A stretch of DNA of 64,000 nucleotides from Pseudomonas sp. ANT_J12 (GTDB taxonomy: Bacteria > Pseudomonadota > Gammaproteobacteria > Pseudomonadales > Pseudomonadaceae). The notes under the pieces were generated by a model, which saw only the letters and a list, made by a program, of their open reading frames with translations, did no database searches and was not told the origin of the DNA. How positions within the stretch are numbered: the stretch's first letter is position 1; every line of letters starts with the position of its first letter. The DNA is taken from contig NZ_VOBN01000001.1 of NCBI RefSeq assembly GCF_008370045.1, positions 186,001-250,000 on the forward strand, read 5' to 3'. The position numbers and the translations under genes were made by a program. Shown here one piece after another: positions 1-7,914 of this stretch.

Positions 1-119
1 GAGTAATGAATGCCGCGCAGCATAGCGCGGCCGAGCGCCGCACGGTGCATTCTTGAGCGCCGCGCGAGCCCGGTGCTACCATGCGCAACCGCCAGAACAG
101 GCAAGGAACCCCCTGGTTT

Positions 120-728
120 ATGAGCACTATCCGCGAGCGCAACAAAGAACTGATCCTGCGTGCCGCCAGTGAAGAATTTGCCGACAAGGGCTTCGCTGCG
201 ACCAAAACCAGCGATATCGCGGCCAAGGCGGGATTGCCCAAGCCCAACGTCTACTACTATTTCAAATCCAAGGAAAACCTCTACCGCGAGGTCCTGGAAA
301 GCATCATCGAGCCGATCCTGCAGGCCTCGACGCCGTTCAACGCCGACGGCGTGCCCAGTGAAGTGCTGAGCGGCTACATCCGCTCCAAGATCCGCATCTC
401 CCGCGACCTGCCCTTCGCCTCCAAGGTGTTTGCCAGCGAAATCATGCACGGCGCGCCGCACCTGAGCGCCGACCTGGTCGAACGCCTCAATGGGCAGGCC
501 AAGCACAACATCGACTGCATCCAGACCTGGATCGACCGCGGCCAGATCGCCCCCATCGACCCCAACCACCTGATGTTCAGCATCTGGGCCGCGACCCAGA
601 CGTACGCCGACTTCGACTGGCAGATTTCTGCGGTCACCGGCAAGTCGAAGCTGGATGAGGCGGATTATGAAGCGGCAGCGCAGACGATTATTCGCCTGGT
701 GCTCAAGGGGTGTGAACCGGATCGTTAG
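120..728 (+). CDS. TetR-family regulator, RutR-like
   Basis: Transcriptional repressor-type protein of 202 residues. An N-terminal TetR helix-turn-helix lies at about residues 27-47 (TSDIAAKAGLPKPNVYYYF). The C-terminal half closely resembles E. coli RutR, including the stretch APIDPNHLMFSIWAATQTYADF, so a small ligand such as a pyrimidine or related metabolite is plausible; this is inference. The start at 120 is preferred over the in-frame ATG at 81, because AAGGA lies about 12 bases upstream and the TetR fold begins right after it. The target genes are unknown; the nearby gcl operon is one candidate. A bidirectional terminator follows the stop codon. Confidence 0.85.
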   Translation: MSTIRERNKELILRAASEEFADKGFAATKTSDIAAKAGLPKPNVYYYFKSKENLYREVLESIIEPILQASTPFNADGVPSEVLSGYIRSKIRISRDLPFASKVFASEIMHGAPHLSADLVERLNGQAKHNIDCIQTWIDRGQIAPIDPNHLMFSIWAATQTYADFDWQISAVTGKSKLDEADYEAAAQTIIRLVLKGCEPDR

Positions 729-744
729 ATCCGGTTTTCAATCA

Positions 745-781
745 AGCAAAGATCGCAGCCTTCAAACCTGCGATCTTTTGC
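745..781. terminator. bidirectional rho-independent terminator
   Basis: A perfect stem of roughly 12 bp (AGCAAAGATCGCAG paired with CTGCGATCTTTTGCT) with a short loop and a T-run on each side. It lies between two convergent genes, the tetR-like gene ending at 728 and the hydrolase ending at 784. Confidence 0.75.
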
Positions 782-783
782 TT

Positions 784-1851
784 TCAAGCTTCGCTGCCCA
801 TCAACCAGCGCAGCGCCTGCGGGAACGAAGTACGCCAGTCATCCGGGAACGTGTGCCCTTCTTCATGGGTACGGGATTTAACCTCGTTGCCATCACTGAA
901 CAGCTTGCGGAAATCGGTGGCCATCTGCTGGTTGCCCGGCCCTTCCATCTTGCCGTTGATCACGAACACCCGTTTGCCATGGGCCTTGCTCACGGTCGGC
1001 GTTGGCTGCATGCCGCCGGGTGACACCAGCAGTGCGCCGGCGTAGTCATCCGGATGCTGCGCCAACAGCGCGCCGGCATGTTGCGAGCCTTGGGAGAAGC
1101 CCATCAGGTAAACATGCTTGCGGTCGACGCATTGCTGCGCCTCCAGTTCTTTCAAGCCGTTCTGCACCGCTTTATGGGTGCCTTCAAAGCCCGGACCGAT
1201 CCAGCGGAAGCTGTCGACCGCATTGATCATCTCGGTGCCGTTGATGCCGAGAACGATCGCGCCGGTGTCCGCGAGCGACTGATAATCATCGACCTCGCCG
1301 TTGACCCCGTAGCCATGCATCCACACCAGCACCGGCCGGCACGCGGCGGGCACGGGAACACCGGCGGGAGGATTGAGCACCGAAATCGCACCGACCTTGC
1401 CGGGGGCGATTTTCTGATAGCGCTGCTGGGCGTTGGCCAACACGGTTTTGTAAGTGGCGGTCTGGCGCAGTTCGGAAAAGTCTTCGTCGCTGGCCAGCAT
1501 CGGGCCGAACCACATGCCGCGATCATCAGCTTCCCTCAGGAAGCGTTGCGCCAGTTTGTCATCGCCGCGCCGGGCGAACAGCGCCGCCACCTGATAAGGC
1601 GCGAGCAGTTGCTTGGGGTCTTCACGGCTGGCCGCCAGATACACCGCGATGGCCTGCAGGGTGTCGGTGTCTTCGAGCTTTTCGGCCCGGGCCATCAGCT
1701 CATCCACGTCGTCGGCATTGAGCAGCGCGGTGACCACCGGGCTGAGAGCCTGGAACGCAATGTCTTCGGCGTCCAGCGGTTCGGCGGCGTGCAGAAAGGG
1801 TGTGCAGAGGGTCATGGCCGTGGCCAGAGAGATGCCAAGTAGCGTCTTCAC
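784..1851 (-). CDS. secreted alpha/beta-hydrolase (esterase/PHB-depolymerase-like)
   Basis: A 355-residue protein with a Sec signal peptide (MKTLLGISLATAMTLCTPFLHA, cleavage near residue 22), so probably periplasmic or secreted. The first 140 residues are helical and contain no recognised enzyme motif. The C-terminal half is an alpha/beta-hydrolase: an LVWMHGYG oxyanion strand, the nucleophile elbow GFSQGS, and a late GHTFPDDW histidine. This layout fits the phospholipase/carboxylesterase or PHB-depolymerase group. Translation appears to begin at GTG, with AGGAAG about 6-8 bases upstream. The substrate is unknown. Confidence 0.75.
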   Translation of the reverse strand: MKTLLGISLATAMTLCTPFLHAAEPLDAEDIAFQALSPVVTALLNADDVDELMARAEKLEDTDTLQAIAVYLAASREDPKQLLAPYQVAALFARRGDDKLAQRFLREADDRGMWFGPMLASDEDFSELRQTATYKTVLANAQQRYQKIAPGKVGAISVLNPPAGVPVPAACRPVLVWMHGYGVNGEVDDYQSLADTGAIVLGINGTEMINAVDSFRWIGPGFEGTHKAVQNGLKELEAQQCVDRKHVYLMGFSQGSQHAGALLAQHPDDYAGALLVSPGGMQPTPTVSKAHGKRVFVINGKMEGPGNQQMATDFRKLFSDGNEVKSRTHEEGHTFPDDWRTSFPQALRWLMGSEA

Positions 1852-1950
1852 GCAGATCTTCCTTGATACAAAAACGAGAGGGGCGGCAGTCTATCGACCC
1901 CGCCCCGCTTCGTCATCACCGCGCTGCCGGCGGTGTCGATTTACTTCAGA

Positions 1951-2391
1951 TCAAGCCGTCACCCCAGCATCCGCGCGCAAGCCCTGGGCCTCGATCGCGC
2001 TGATCGCACATTGTTCGTCCACATCCGACAGATCGCCGCTGATGCCTACCGCACCCAGCACGTTGCCGTCCTGATCCCGAATCAACACACCGCCCGGTGC
2101 CGGCACCACGCTGCCCTGCCCCATGCTATTGAGCGCGGCAATAAATGCCGGGCGTTGTTGGGCGTCCAGCGCCAGCAGGCGTGAGCCCTTGCCCAGCGCT
2201 ATCGCGCCCCACGCTTTGCCGATGGCGATTTGCGGGCGCAGCAGGCTGGCGCCGTCTTCCCGTTGCAAAGAAATCAAATGTCCGCCGGCATCCAATACCG
2301 CGATGGTCAGTGGAGCTGCGGAAACTGCACGCCCTGCGGCGATGGCCTGGTTCGTCAGGTTGACTGCGTCTTTCAAGGTTAAAGCGCTCAT
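1951..2391 (-). CDS. GlcG/HbpS-family protein (DUF336)
   Basis: A 146-residue cytoplasmic protein of the GlcG/HbpS family. It shows the typical LTLKDAVNLTNQAIAAGRAV opening, a VAVLDAGGHLIS-type strand (here IAVLDAGGHLISLQRED) and a glycine-rich PGGVLIRDQDGNVLGAVGISG core. Family members are linked to glycolate/glyoxylate operons and some bind haem or small ligands; no enzymatic role is certain. It is divergent from gcl and shares the 2392-2658 intergenic region with it. A GAGGA ribosome-binding site lies at 2399-2403 on the minus strand. A shared function with glyoxylate metabolism is inferred from position. Confidence 0.8.
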   Translation of the reverse strand: MSALTLKDAVNLTNQAIAAGRAVSAAPLTIAVLDAGGHLISLQREDGASLLRPQIAIGKAWGAIALGKGSRLLALDAQQRPAFIAALNSMGQGSVVPAPGGVLIRDQDGNVLGAVGISGDLSDVDEQCAISAIEAQGLRADAGVTA

Positions 2392-2483
2392 GGTGCCGTC
2401 CTCATTTTGTTATTGGAAAGCGGTTGGGCTGCGGTTTTGTGCCGCAGTCCGATTCAACAAATAGAACACAATAGATTATTTAT

Positions 2484-2493
2484 TTGTATACAA
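2484..2493. promoter_or_regulatory. distal operator-like palindrome upstream of gcl
   Basis: Perfect 10-bp palindrome TTGTATACAA, identical to a second copy at 2622-2631, 138 bp away. It lies about 90 bp upstream of the divergent GlcG/HbpS-family gene and about 94 bp upstream of the likely gcl -35. The form (TTGT-AT-ACAA) resembles operators of GntR-family (FCD type) repressors, but the binding protein is not identified. Confidence 0.6.
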
Positions 2494-2577
2494 TAATTCT
2501 CGAAAAGCGCCACATGCGACGAAAAGCCACAGTAGAACGGGCTTCCGACGAATGAAACAGCCGCTTGAGAAAATGGA

Positions 2578-2607
2578 TTGACCTGCGCCGTCCGCCGTGA
2601 ATACACT
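2578..2607 (+). promoter_or_regulatory. sigma-70 promoter candidate for gcl
   Basis: TTGACC at 2578-2583 and TACACT at 2602-2607 are separated by 18 bases, giving a plausible -35/-10 pair. The expected transcription start near 2614 lies just before the operator-like palindrome at 2622-2631, as expected for simple repression. Confidence 0.5.
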
Positions 2608-2621
2608 CTGCGCAAAGCCAC

Positions 2622-2631
2622 TTGTATACAA
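2622..2631. promoter_or_regulatory. proximal operator-like palindrome of gcl
   Basis: Second copy of the palindrome TTGTATACAA. It sits immediately downstream of the predicted gcl transcription start and 28 bases before the start codon, where a bound repressor would block transcription. Confidence 0.6.
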
Positions 2632-2658
2632 TTACAAAACGTAAGAGGCACCAAAACC

Positions 2659-4434
2659 ATGAGCAAAATGAGAGCAATCGAAGCCGCCGTTCTGGTGATG
2701 CGCCGTGAAGGGGTTGATACCGCTTTTGGCATCCCGGGCGCCGCGATCAACCCGCTGTACTCCGCCTTGCAGAAGGTCGGTGGCATCGATCACGTCCTCG
2801 CTCGCCACGTTGAAGGCGCTTCGCACATGGCTGAGGGCTACACCCGCACCAAGGCCGGCAACATCGGCGTGTGCATCGGCACTTCCGGCCCGGCGGGCAC
2901 CGACATGGTCACCGGCTTGTACAGCGCCTCGGCCGACTCGATCCCGATCCTGTGCATCACCGGCCAGGCACCGCGGGCGCGCATGCATAAAGAAGACTTC
3001 CAGGCAGTCGACATCACCGCCATCGTCAAGCCAGTGACCAAGTGGGCCACCACCGTCATGGAACCGGGCCAGGTGCCGTACGCGTTTCAGAAAGCGTTCT
3101 ACGAAATGCGCTCCGGCCGTCCGGGCCCCGTGCTGATCGACCTGCCGTTCGACGTGCAGATGGCTGAAATCGAATTCGACATCGACGCCTACCAGCCACT
3201 GCCGCTGGCCAAGCCCACCGCCAACCGCGTGCAAATCGAGAAGGCCCTGGCCATGCTCGACCAGGCTGAGCGTCCGTTGCTGGTGGCCGGTGGCGGCATC
3301 ATCAATGCCGATGCCAGCGACTTGCTGGTGGAGTTCGCCGAGCTGACCGGCATTCCAGTGATCCCGACCCTGATGGGCTGGGGCACGATTCCGGACGATC
3401 ACCCGTTGATGGTCGGCATGGTCGGCCTGCAAACCTCGCACCGCTACGGCAACGCGACGCTGTTGAAATCGGACGTGGTGCTGGGCGTCGGTAACCGTTG
3501 GGCCAACCGTCACACCGGTTCGATCGACGTCTACACCGAAGGCCGCAAATTCATTCACGTTGACATCGAGCCGACGCAAATCGGCCGCGTGTTCAACCCG
3601 GACCTGGGCATCGTCTCCGACGCCGCGGCCGCGCTGACCGTGTTCATCGAAGTCGCTCGCGAATGGCAGGCCGCCGGCAAGCTGAAAAACCGTAGCGCCT
3701 GGCTGCAAGACTGCCAGCAGCGCAAGGCCAGCCTGCAACGCAAGACCCACTTCGACAACGTGCCGGTCAAGCCGCAGCGCGTGTATGAAGAGATGAACCA
3801 AGTGTTCGGCAAAGACACTTGCTATGTAAGTACCATCGGTCTGTCGCAAATTGCCGGCGCGCAGTTCCTGCACGTCTACAAGCCGCGTCACTGGATCAAC
3901 TGCGGTCAGGCCGGCCCATTGGGCTGGACCATTCCGGCGGCGCTGGGCGTGGTCAAGGCCGATCCGACGCGCAAGGTCGTGGCACTGTCCGGCGACTATG
4001 ATTTCCAGTTCATGATTGAAGAATTGGCGGTGGGCGCGCAGTTCAAACTGCCGTACATCCACGTGGTGGTGAACAATTCGTACCTGGGGCTGATCCGTCA
4101 GGCCCAGCGCGGTTTCGACATGGACTACTGCGTGCAGCTGTCCTTCGATAACCTCAACGCTCCGGAGCTCAACGGTTACGGTGTCGACCACGTCGCAGTC
4201 GCCGAAGGCCTCGGCTGCAAGGCACTGCGCGTGTTCGAACCGGGTCAGATCCAGCCTGCCCTGCGCAAGGCCCAGGAGCTGATCGAAGAGTTCAAGGTGC
4301 CGGTGATCGTCGAGATTATCCTGGAGCGCGTAACCAACATTTCCATGGGCACCGAGATCAACGCCGTCAACGAATTCGAAGACCTGGCGCTGGTCGGCAA
4401 CGATGCGCCAACCGCGATTTCGTTGCTCGATTGA
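2659..4434 (+). CDS. gcl: glyoxylate carboligase (tartronate-semialdehyde synthase)
   Basis: ThDP-dependent enzyme that condenses two glyoxylates to tartronate semialdehyde and CO2. The 591 residues match the family length (E. coli Gcl 593) and are nearly collinear with it: VPGAAINP-type start ([14 protein letters not shown]), [27 protein letters not shown], and a C-terminal ThDP site [15 protein letters not shown] ending in VVNNSYLG. Start 2659 is chosen because AAGAGG lies 10 bases upstream; the longer in-frame ORF would overlap the promoter. It is first in the gcl-hyi-glxR-ttuD-pykF series. The paired palindromes suggest repression lifted by a glyoxylate- or allantoin-related signal (inference). 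Confidence 0.97.
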   Translation: MSKMRAIEAAVLVMRREGVDTAFGIPGAAINPLYSALQKVGGIDHVLARHVEGASHMAEGYTRTKAGNIGVCIGTSGPAGTDMVTGLYSASADSIPILCITGQAPRARMHKEDFQAVDITAIVKPVTKWATTVMEPGQVPYAFQKAFYEMRSGRPGPVLIDLPFDVQMAEIEFDIDAYQPLPLAKPTANRVQIEKALAMLDQAERPLLVAGGGIINADASDLLVEFAELTGIPVIPTLMGWGTIPDDHPLMVGMVGLQTSHRYGNATLLKSDVVLGVGNRWANRHTGSIDVYTEGRKFIHVDIEPTQIGRVFNPDLGIVSDAAAALTVFIEVAREWQAAGKLKNRSAWLQDCQQRKASLQRKTHFDNVPVKPQRVYEEMNQVFGKDTCYVSTIGLSQIAGAQFLHVYKPRHWINCGQAGPLGWTIPAALGVVKADPTRKVVALSGDYDFQFMIEELAVGAQFKLPYIHVVVNNSYLGLIRQAQRGFDMDYCVQLSFDNLNAPELNGYGVDHVAVAEGLGCKALRVFEPGQIQPALRKAQELIEEFKVPVIVEIILERVTNISMGTEINAVNEFEDLALVGNDAPTAISLLD

Positions 4435-4441
4435 CCACTAT

Positions 4442-4551
4442 GATCGTTCCCACGCTCTGCGTGGGAATGCATCCGGTGAAGCTCCGCGTCACATAACGGC
4501 TGGACGCAGAGCGTCCGGGACGGCATTCCCACGCAGAGCATGGGAACGATC
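4442..4551. repeat. REP doublet, GTTCCCACGC family (gcl/hyi gap)
   Basis: Inverted pair of short palindromic units: GATCGTTCCCACGC opens it and GCATGGGAACGATC closes it, with an internal GACGCAGAGCGTC-type stem. It fills most of the gcl-hyi gap. The same element recurs at 6484, 9330, 12412, 29672, 29872 and 50092. Confidence 0.85.
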
Positions 4552-4579
4552 GGCCCTCACACATTTACGGGAGACCACC

Positions 4580-5362
4580 ATGCCGCGTTTCGCAGCCAAC
4601 CTGTCCATGCTGTTCACCGAACAGGATTTTCTTGCCCGTTTTGAAGCGGCCGCCAAGGCCGGTTTCAGTGGTGTCGAGTACCTGTTCCCTTACGACTTCA
4701 GCTCCGCCGAGATCAAGGCCAAGCTCGACGCCAACGGTCTGACCCAGGTGCTGTTCAACCTGCCGGCCGGTGACTGGGCCAAGGGCGAACGCGGTATCGC
4801 GTGCCTGCCGGATCGGGTCGAAGAATTCCGCGCCGGGGTCGATCTGGCGATTGCCTACGCCCAGGTCCTGGGCAACACCCAGGTCAACTGCCTGGCCGGT
4901 ATTCGTCCACAAAACGTCGATGACGCCACCGTGGAAAAGACGTTTGTCAGCAACCTCAAGTACGCCGCCGACAAGCTGCAAGCGGTGGGCATCAAACTGG
5001 TGATGGAAGCGATCAACACCCGCGACATCCCGGGTTTCTACCTGAACAACACGGCGCAAGCCCTGTCGATTCGCGAACAGGTCGGCAGCGCCAATCTGTT
5101 CCTGCAATACGACATCTACCACATGCAAATCATGGAAGGCGACCTGGCCCGCACCCTGCAATCGCACCTGGGCGAAATCAACCACGTGCAGTTGGCAGAC
5201 AACCCAGGGCGCAACGAACCGGGCACCGGAGAGATCAACTACCGCTTCCTGTTCGAACACTTGGATCGCATTGGTTATCAGGGTTGGGTCGGTTGCGAAT
5301 ACAAGCCGCTGACCACCACAGAAGCGGGCCTGGGCTGGTTGAAAACCCATAACGCAATCTGA
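4580..5362 (+). CDS. hyi: hydroxypyruvate isomerase
   Basis: A 260-residue TIM-barrel sugar-isomerase/AP-endonuclease-2-like protein, close to the usual Hyi length (258). It interconverts hydroxypyruvate and tartronate semialdehyde. Visible features are the start MPRFAANLSMLFTE, GVEYLFPYDF, NCLAGI, a VMEAINTRDIPGFYL metal-site strand, QYDIYHMQIMEGD, and HVQLADNPGRNEPGTGEINY. Start 4580 follows CGGGAG at 4568-4573; the longer open frame runs through the upstream REP element and is not credible. It lies between gcl and glxR in the same direction. Confidence 0.95.
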   Translation: MPRFAANLSMLFTEQDFLARFEAAAKAGFSGVEYLFPYDFSSAEIKAKLDANGLTQVLFNLPAGDWAKGERGIACLPDRVEEFRAGVDLAIAYAQVLGNTQVNCLAGIRPQNVDDATVEKTFVSNLKYAADKLQAVGIKLVMEAINTRDIPGFYLNNTAQALSIREQVGSANLFLQYDIYHMQIMEGDLARTLQSHLGEINHVQLADNPGRNEPGTGEINYRFLFEHLDRIGYQGWVGCEYKPLTTTEAGLGWLKTHNAI

Positions 5363-5373
5363 GCAGTTCCCCT

Positions 5374-5521
5374 TGTGGGAGCGGGCTTATGTGGCGAGGG
5401 GGCTTGCCCCCGTTCGGCTGCGAAGCAGTCGTAAAACCTGCATACGCGTTCTGTCTGATTCACCGTGAATACAGTTTTGGGGCCGCTTCGCGACCCAACG
5501 GGGGCAAGCCCCCTCGCCACA
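5374..5521. repeat. REPIN, GGGGGCTTGCCCCC family (hyi/glxR gap)
   Basis: Long inverted pair: TGTGGCGAGGGGGCTTGCCC at about 5390 is mirrored by GGGGGCAAGCCCCCTCGCCA ending at 5520. A solitary half unit (TGTGGGAGCGGGCTTA, 5374-5389) is attached at the left. Inner arms GCTGCGAAGCAG and GGCCGCTTCGCGACC add secondary structure. Confidence 0.8.
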
Positions 5522-5574
5522 AAAAGCTCACCGGTCAAGCATCGGGAGCTACACAAAAACAAGAGGATTTTCTC

Positions 5575-6468
5575 ATGGCTAAAATCGGATTTATCGGCAC
5601 CGGCATCATGGGCCACCCAATGGCATTGAACCTGCAGAAAGCCGGTCACAGCCTGTTCCTGTCGGCGCACCACGACGCCGCCCCGGCGGATCTGATTGCC
5701 GGCGGCGCGGTCGCCCTGGCCAACCCGAAGGAAGTCGCCCAGGAAGCCGAATTCATCATCATCATGGTGCCGGATACCCCGCAGGTCGATGACGTGCTGT
5801 TCCGCGCCGACGGCATTGCTGCCGGTGTCGGCAAAGGCAAAGTCGTGATCGACATGAGCTCGATCTCGCCGACCGCCACCAAAGCCTTCGCCGCCAAGAT
5901 CAACGAAAAAGGCGCCCAGTACCTCGACGCGCCAGTGTCCGGTGGTGAAGTCGGCGCCAAGGCGGCAAGCCTGAGCATCATGATCGGCGGCGATGCCGAC
6001 GCCTTCGAACGCGCCCTGCCGCTGTTCCAGGCGATGGGCAAGAACATCACCCTGGTTGGCGGCAACGGCGACGGTCAAACCGCGAAAGTGGCGAACCAGA
6101 TCATCGTGGCGTTGAACATCCAGGCTGTGGCCGAAGCCCTGTTGTTCGCGTCGAAAAACGGTGCTGATCCAGCCAAGGTTCGTGAGGCTCTGATGGGCGG
6201 GTTCGCTTCGTCGAAGATCCTCGAAGTACACGGCGAGCGCATGATCAAGGGCACCTTCGATCCGGGCTTCCGCATCAGCCTGCACCAGAAGGACCTGAAC
6301 CTGGCCCTGCAAGGCGCCAAGGAACTGAACATCAACCTGCCGAACACCGCCAACGCCCAGCAAGTGTTCAGCACCTGCGCGGCCATCGGCGGCAGCAACT
6401 GGGACCACTCGGCGCTGATCAAGGGCCTGGAACACATGGCGAATTTCTCGATTCGCGATAAGAAGTAA
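5575..6468 (+). CDS. glxR: tartronate semialdehyde reductase (2-hydroxy-3-oxopropionate reductase)
   Basis: A 297-residue beta-hydroxyacid dehydrogenase that reduces tartronate semialdehyde to D-glycerate with NAD(P)H. It has the Rossmann motif GFIGTGIMGHPMA at the N-terminus, the substrate loop DAPVSGGEVGAKAASL, and the catalytic lysine region GDGQTAKVANQIIV. The C-terminal all-alpha domain ends in DHSALIKGLEHMANFSI. Start 5575 has AGAGGA 9 bases upstream; the longer frame is REPIN sequence. It is third in the pathway operon, between two intergenic REP elements. Confidence 0.95.
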   Translation: MAKIGFIGTGIMGHPMALNLQKAGHSLFLSAHHDAAPADLIAGGAVALANPKEVAQEAEFIIIMVPDTPQVDDVLFRADGIAAGVGKGKVVIDMSSISPTATKAFAAKINEKGAQYLDAPVSGGEVGAKAASLSIMIGGDADAFERALPLFQAMGKNITLVGGNGDGQTAKVANQIIVALNIQAVAEALLFASKNGADPAKVREALMGGFASSKILEVHGERMIKGTFDPGFRISLHQKDLNLALQGAKELNINLPNTANAQQVFSTCAAIGGSNWDHSALIKGLEHMANFSIRDKK

Positions 6469-6483
6469 GCCCTTTGCGGCACT

Positions 6484-6593
6484 GATCGTTCCCACGCTCC
6501 GCGTGGGAATGCATCCCGGGACGCTCCGCGTCCCTGCCGAAGCGGACGCGGAGCGTCCATTGAGGCATTCCCACGCGCAGCGTGGGAACGATC
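6484..6593. repeat. REP doublet, GTTCCCACGC family (glxR/ttuD gap)
   Basis: Inverted doublet starting GATCGTTCCCACGCTCCGCG and ending CGTGGGAACGATC, with an internal CGGACGCGGAGCGTCC stem. It is close in sequence to the copies at 9330 and 12412. Confidence 0.85.
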
Positions 6594-6633
6594 ATTAGCA
6601 CCAAACCAAGAACAATAAGATTGGGAGCCCGCC

Positions 6634-7914
6634 ATGTCGGTCGATCCGCAACACCTGCTGCGCGAGCTGTTTGCCACAGCCATCGACGCAGCCCATCCGC
6701 AGCAAGTCCTCGAAGCCTATCTGCCGAAAGATCGCAGCGGTCGCGTGATCGTGATCGGTGCCGGTAAAGCCGCAGCCGCCATGGCCCAAGTGGTCGAGCG
6801 CTGCTGGCAGGGCGAAGTCTCGGGTCTGGTGGTGACCCGCTACGGCCACGGCGCCCCGTGCGAAAAAATCGAAGTGGTCGAAGCCGCGCACCCGGTGCCG
6901 GATGCGGCCGGTCTTGCCGTCGCCAAACGGGTGTTGGACCTGGTCAGCAACCTGACCGAAGACGACCGTGTGATCTTCCTGCTCTCCGGCGGTGGCTCGG
7001 CACTGCTCGCCCTTCCGGCGGCAGGCATTACCCTCGCGGACAAGCAATCGATCAACAAAGCCCTGCTCAAATCCGGCGCGACCATCGGCGAGATGAACTG
7101 CGTGCGCAAGCACCTCTCGGCGATCAAGGGCGGGCGCCTGGGCAAGGCTTGCTGGCCGGCGACTGTTTATACCTACGCGATTTCCGATGTGCCGGGCGAC
7201 CTCGCCACCGTCATCGCCTCCGGCCCGACCGTGGCCGACCCGAGCACCTCCGCCGAAGCCCTGGCGATCCTCAAGCGCTACGACATCGACGTCCCGGCGT
7301 CCGTGCGCACCTGGCTGCAAAGCCCCGAATCGGAAACCGTCAAACCCGGCGACCCGAGCCTGGCCCGCAGTCATTTCCAATTGATCGCCCGCCCCCAGCA
7401 ATCCCTGGAAGCGGCGGCGGTGAAGTGCCGCCAGGCCGGTTTCAGCCCGCTGATCCTCGGTGACCTGGAAGGCGAATCCCGGGAAGTGGCCAAGGTCCAC
7501 GCCGGCATCGCGCGGCAGATCGTTTTGCATGGCCAGCCATTGGCGGCGCCGTGCGTGATTCTGTCCGGCGGTGAAACCACGGTTACCGTGCGCGGCAATG
7601 GTCGCGGCGGGCGCAACGCCGAGTTCCTGCTGAGCCTGACCGACAGCCTCAAAGGCCTCCCCGGCGTGTACGCCCTGGCCGGTGACACCGATGGCATCGA
7701 TGGCTCCGAAGACAACGCCGGCGCGATCATGACCCCGGACAGCTATGCCCGCGCGGTTGCCCTCGGTTTGAGTGCCAGCGACGAGCTGGACAACAACAAT
7801 GGCTACGGCTATTTCGAGGCGCTGGACGCCCTGATCGTCACCGAGCCGACCCGCACCAACGTCAACGACTTCCGCGCGATCCTGATTCTCGAGAGCACAA
7901 AAAATGACGCCTGA
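6634..7914 (+). CDS. ttuD: glycerate 2-kinase / TtuD-family (MOFRL)
   Basis: A 426-residue protein with the DUF4147 N-terminal domain followed by a MOFRL C-terminal domain. Motifs include VIGAGKAAAAMAQ, FLLSGGGSALLALP, SDVPGDLATVIASGPT, and the C-terminal GGETTVTVRGNGRGGRNAEF and AGDTDGIDGSEDNAGA. It is often annotated as hydroxypyruvate reductase (TtuD), but this family includes well-characterised ATP-dependent glycerate 2-kinases (GckA). Kinase activity fits best here, because GlxR supplies glycerate and pyruvate kinase follows. It overlaps pykF by 11 bp. Confidence 0.93.
   Translation: MSVDPQHLLRELFATAIDAAHPQQVLEAYLPKDRSGRVIVIGAGKAAAAMAQVVERCWQGEVSGLVVTRYGHGAPCEKIEVVEAAHPVPDAAGLAVAKRVLDLVSNLTEDDRVIFLLSGGGSALLALPAAGITLADKQSINKALLKSGATIGEMNCVRKHLSAIKGGRLGKACWPATVYTYAISDVPGDLATVIASGPTVADPSTSAEALAILKRYDIDVPASVRTWLQSPESETVKPGDPSLARSHFQLIARPQQSLEAAAVKCRQAGFSPLILGDLEGESREVAKVHAGIARQIVLHGQPLAAPCVILSGGETTVTVRGNGRGGRNAEFLLSLTDSLKGLPGVYALAGDTDGIDGSEDNAGAIMTPDSYARAVALGLSASDELDNNNGYGYFEALDALIVTEPTRTNVNDFRAILILESTKNDA

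Noticed and set aside
2632-4191. 519-residue open frame opposite gcl
   Set aside because: Shadow frame produced by GC-rich codon use in gcl; no start signal and no family motif.
4442-4551. REP doublets considered as a CRISPR array
   Set aside because: Units are inverted, not direct, repeats, are scattered singly between genes, and there are no spacers or cas genes.
4403-4579. Long N-terminal extension of hyi in the same frame
   Set aside because: The extra residues are translations of the REP doublet (GTTCCCACGC family), and a ribosome-binding site lies only before 4580.
6419-6683. Open frames with recurring RSHALRGNASMDA- or VPTLCVGMQ-like peptides (also near 9316, 12362, 29583, 49927)
   Set aside because: They are six-frame translations of the repeated REP doublets, not genes.
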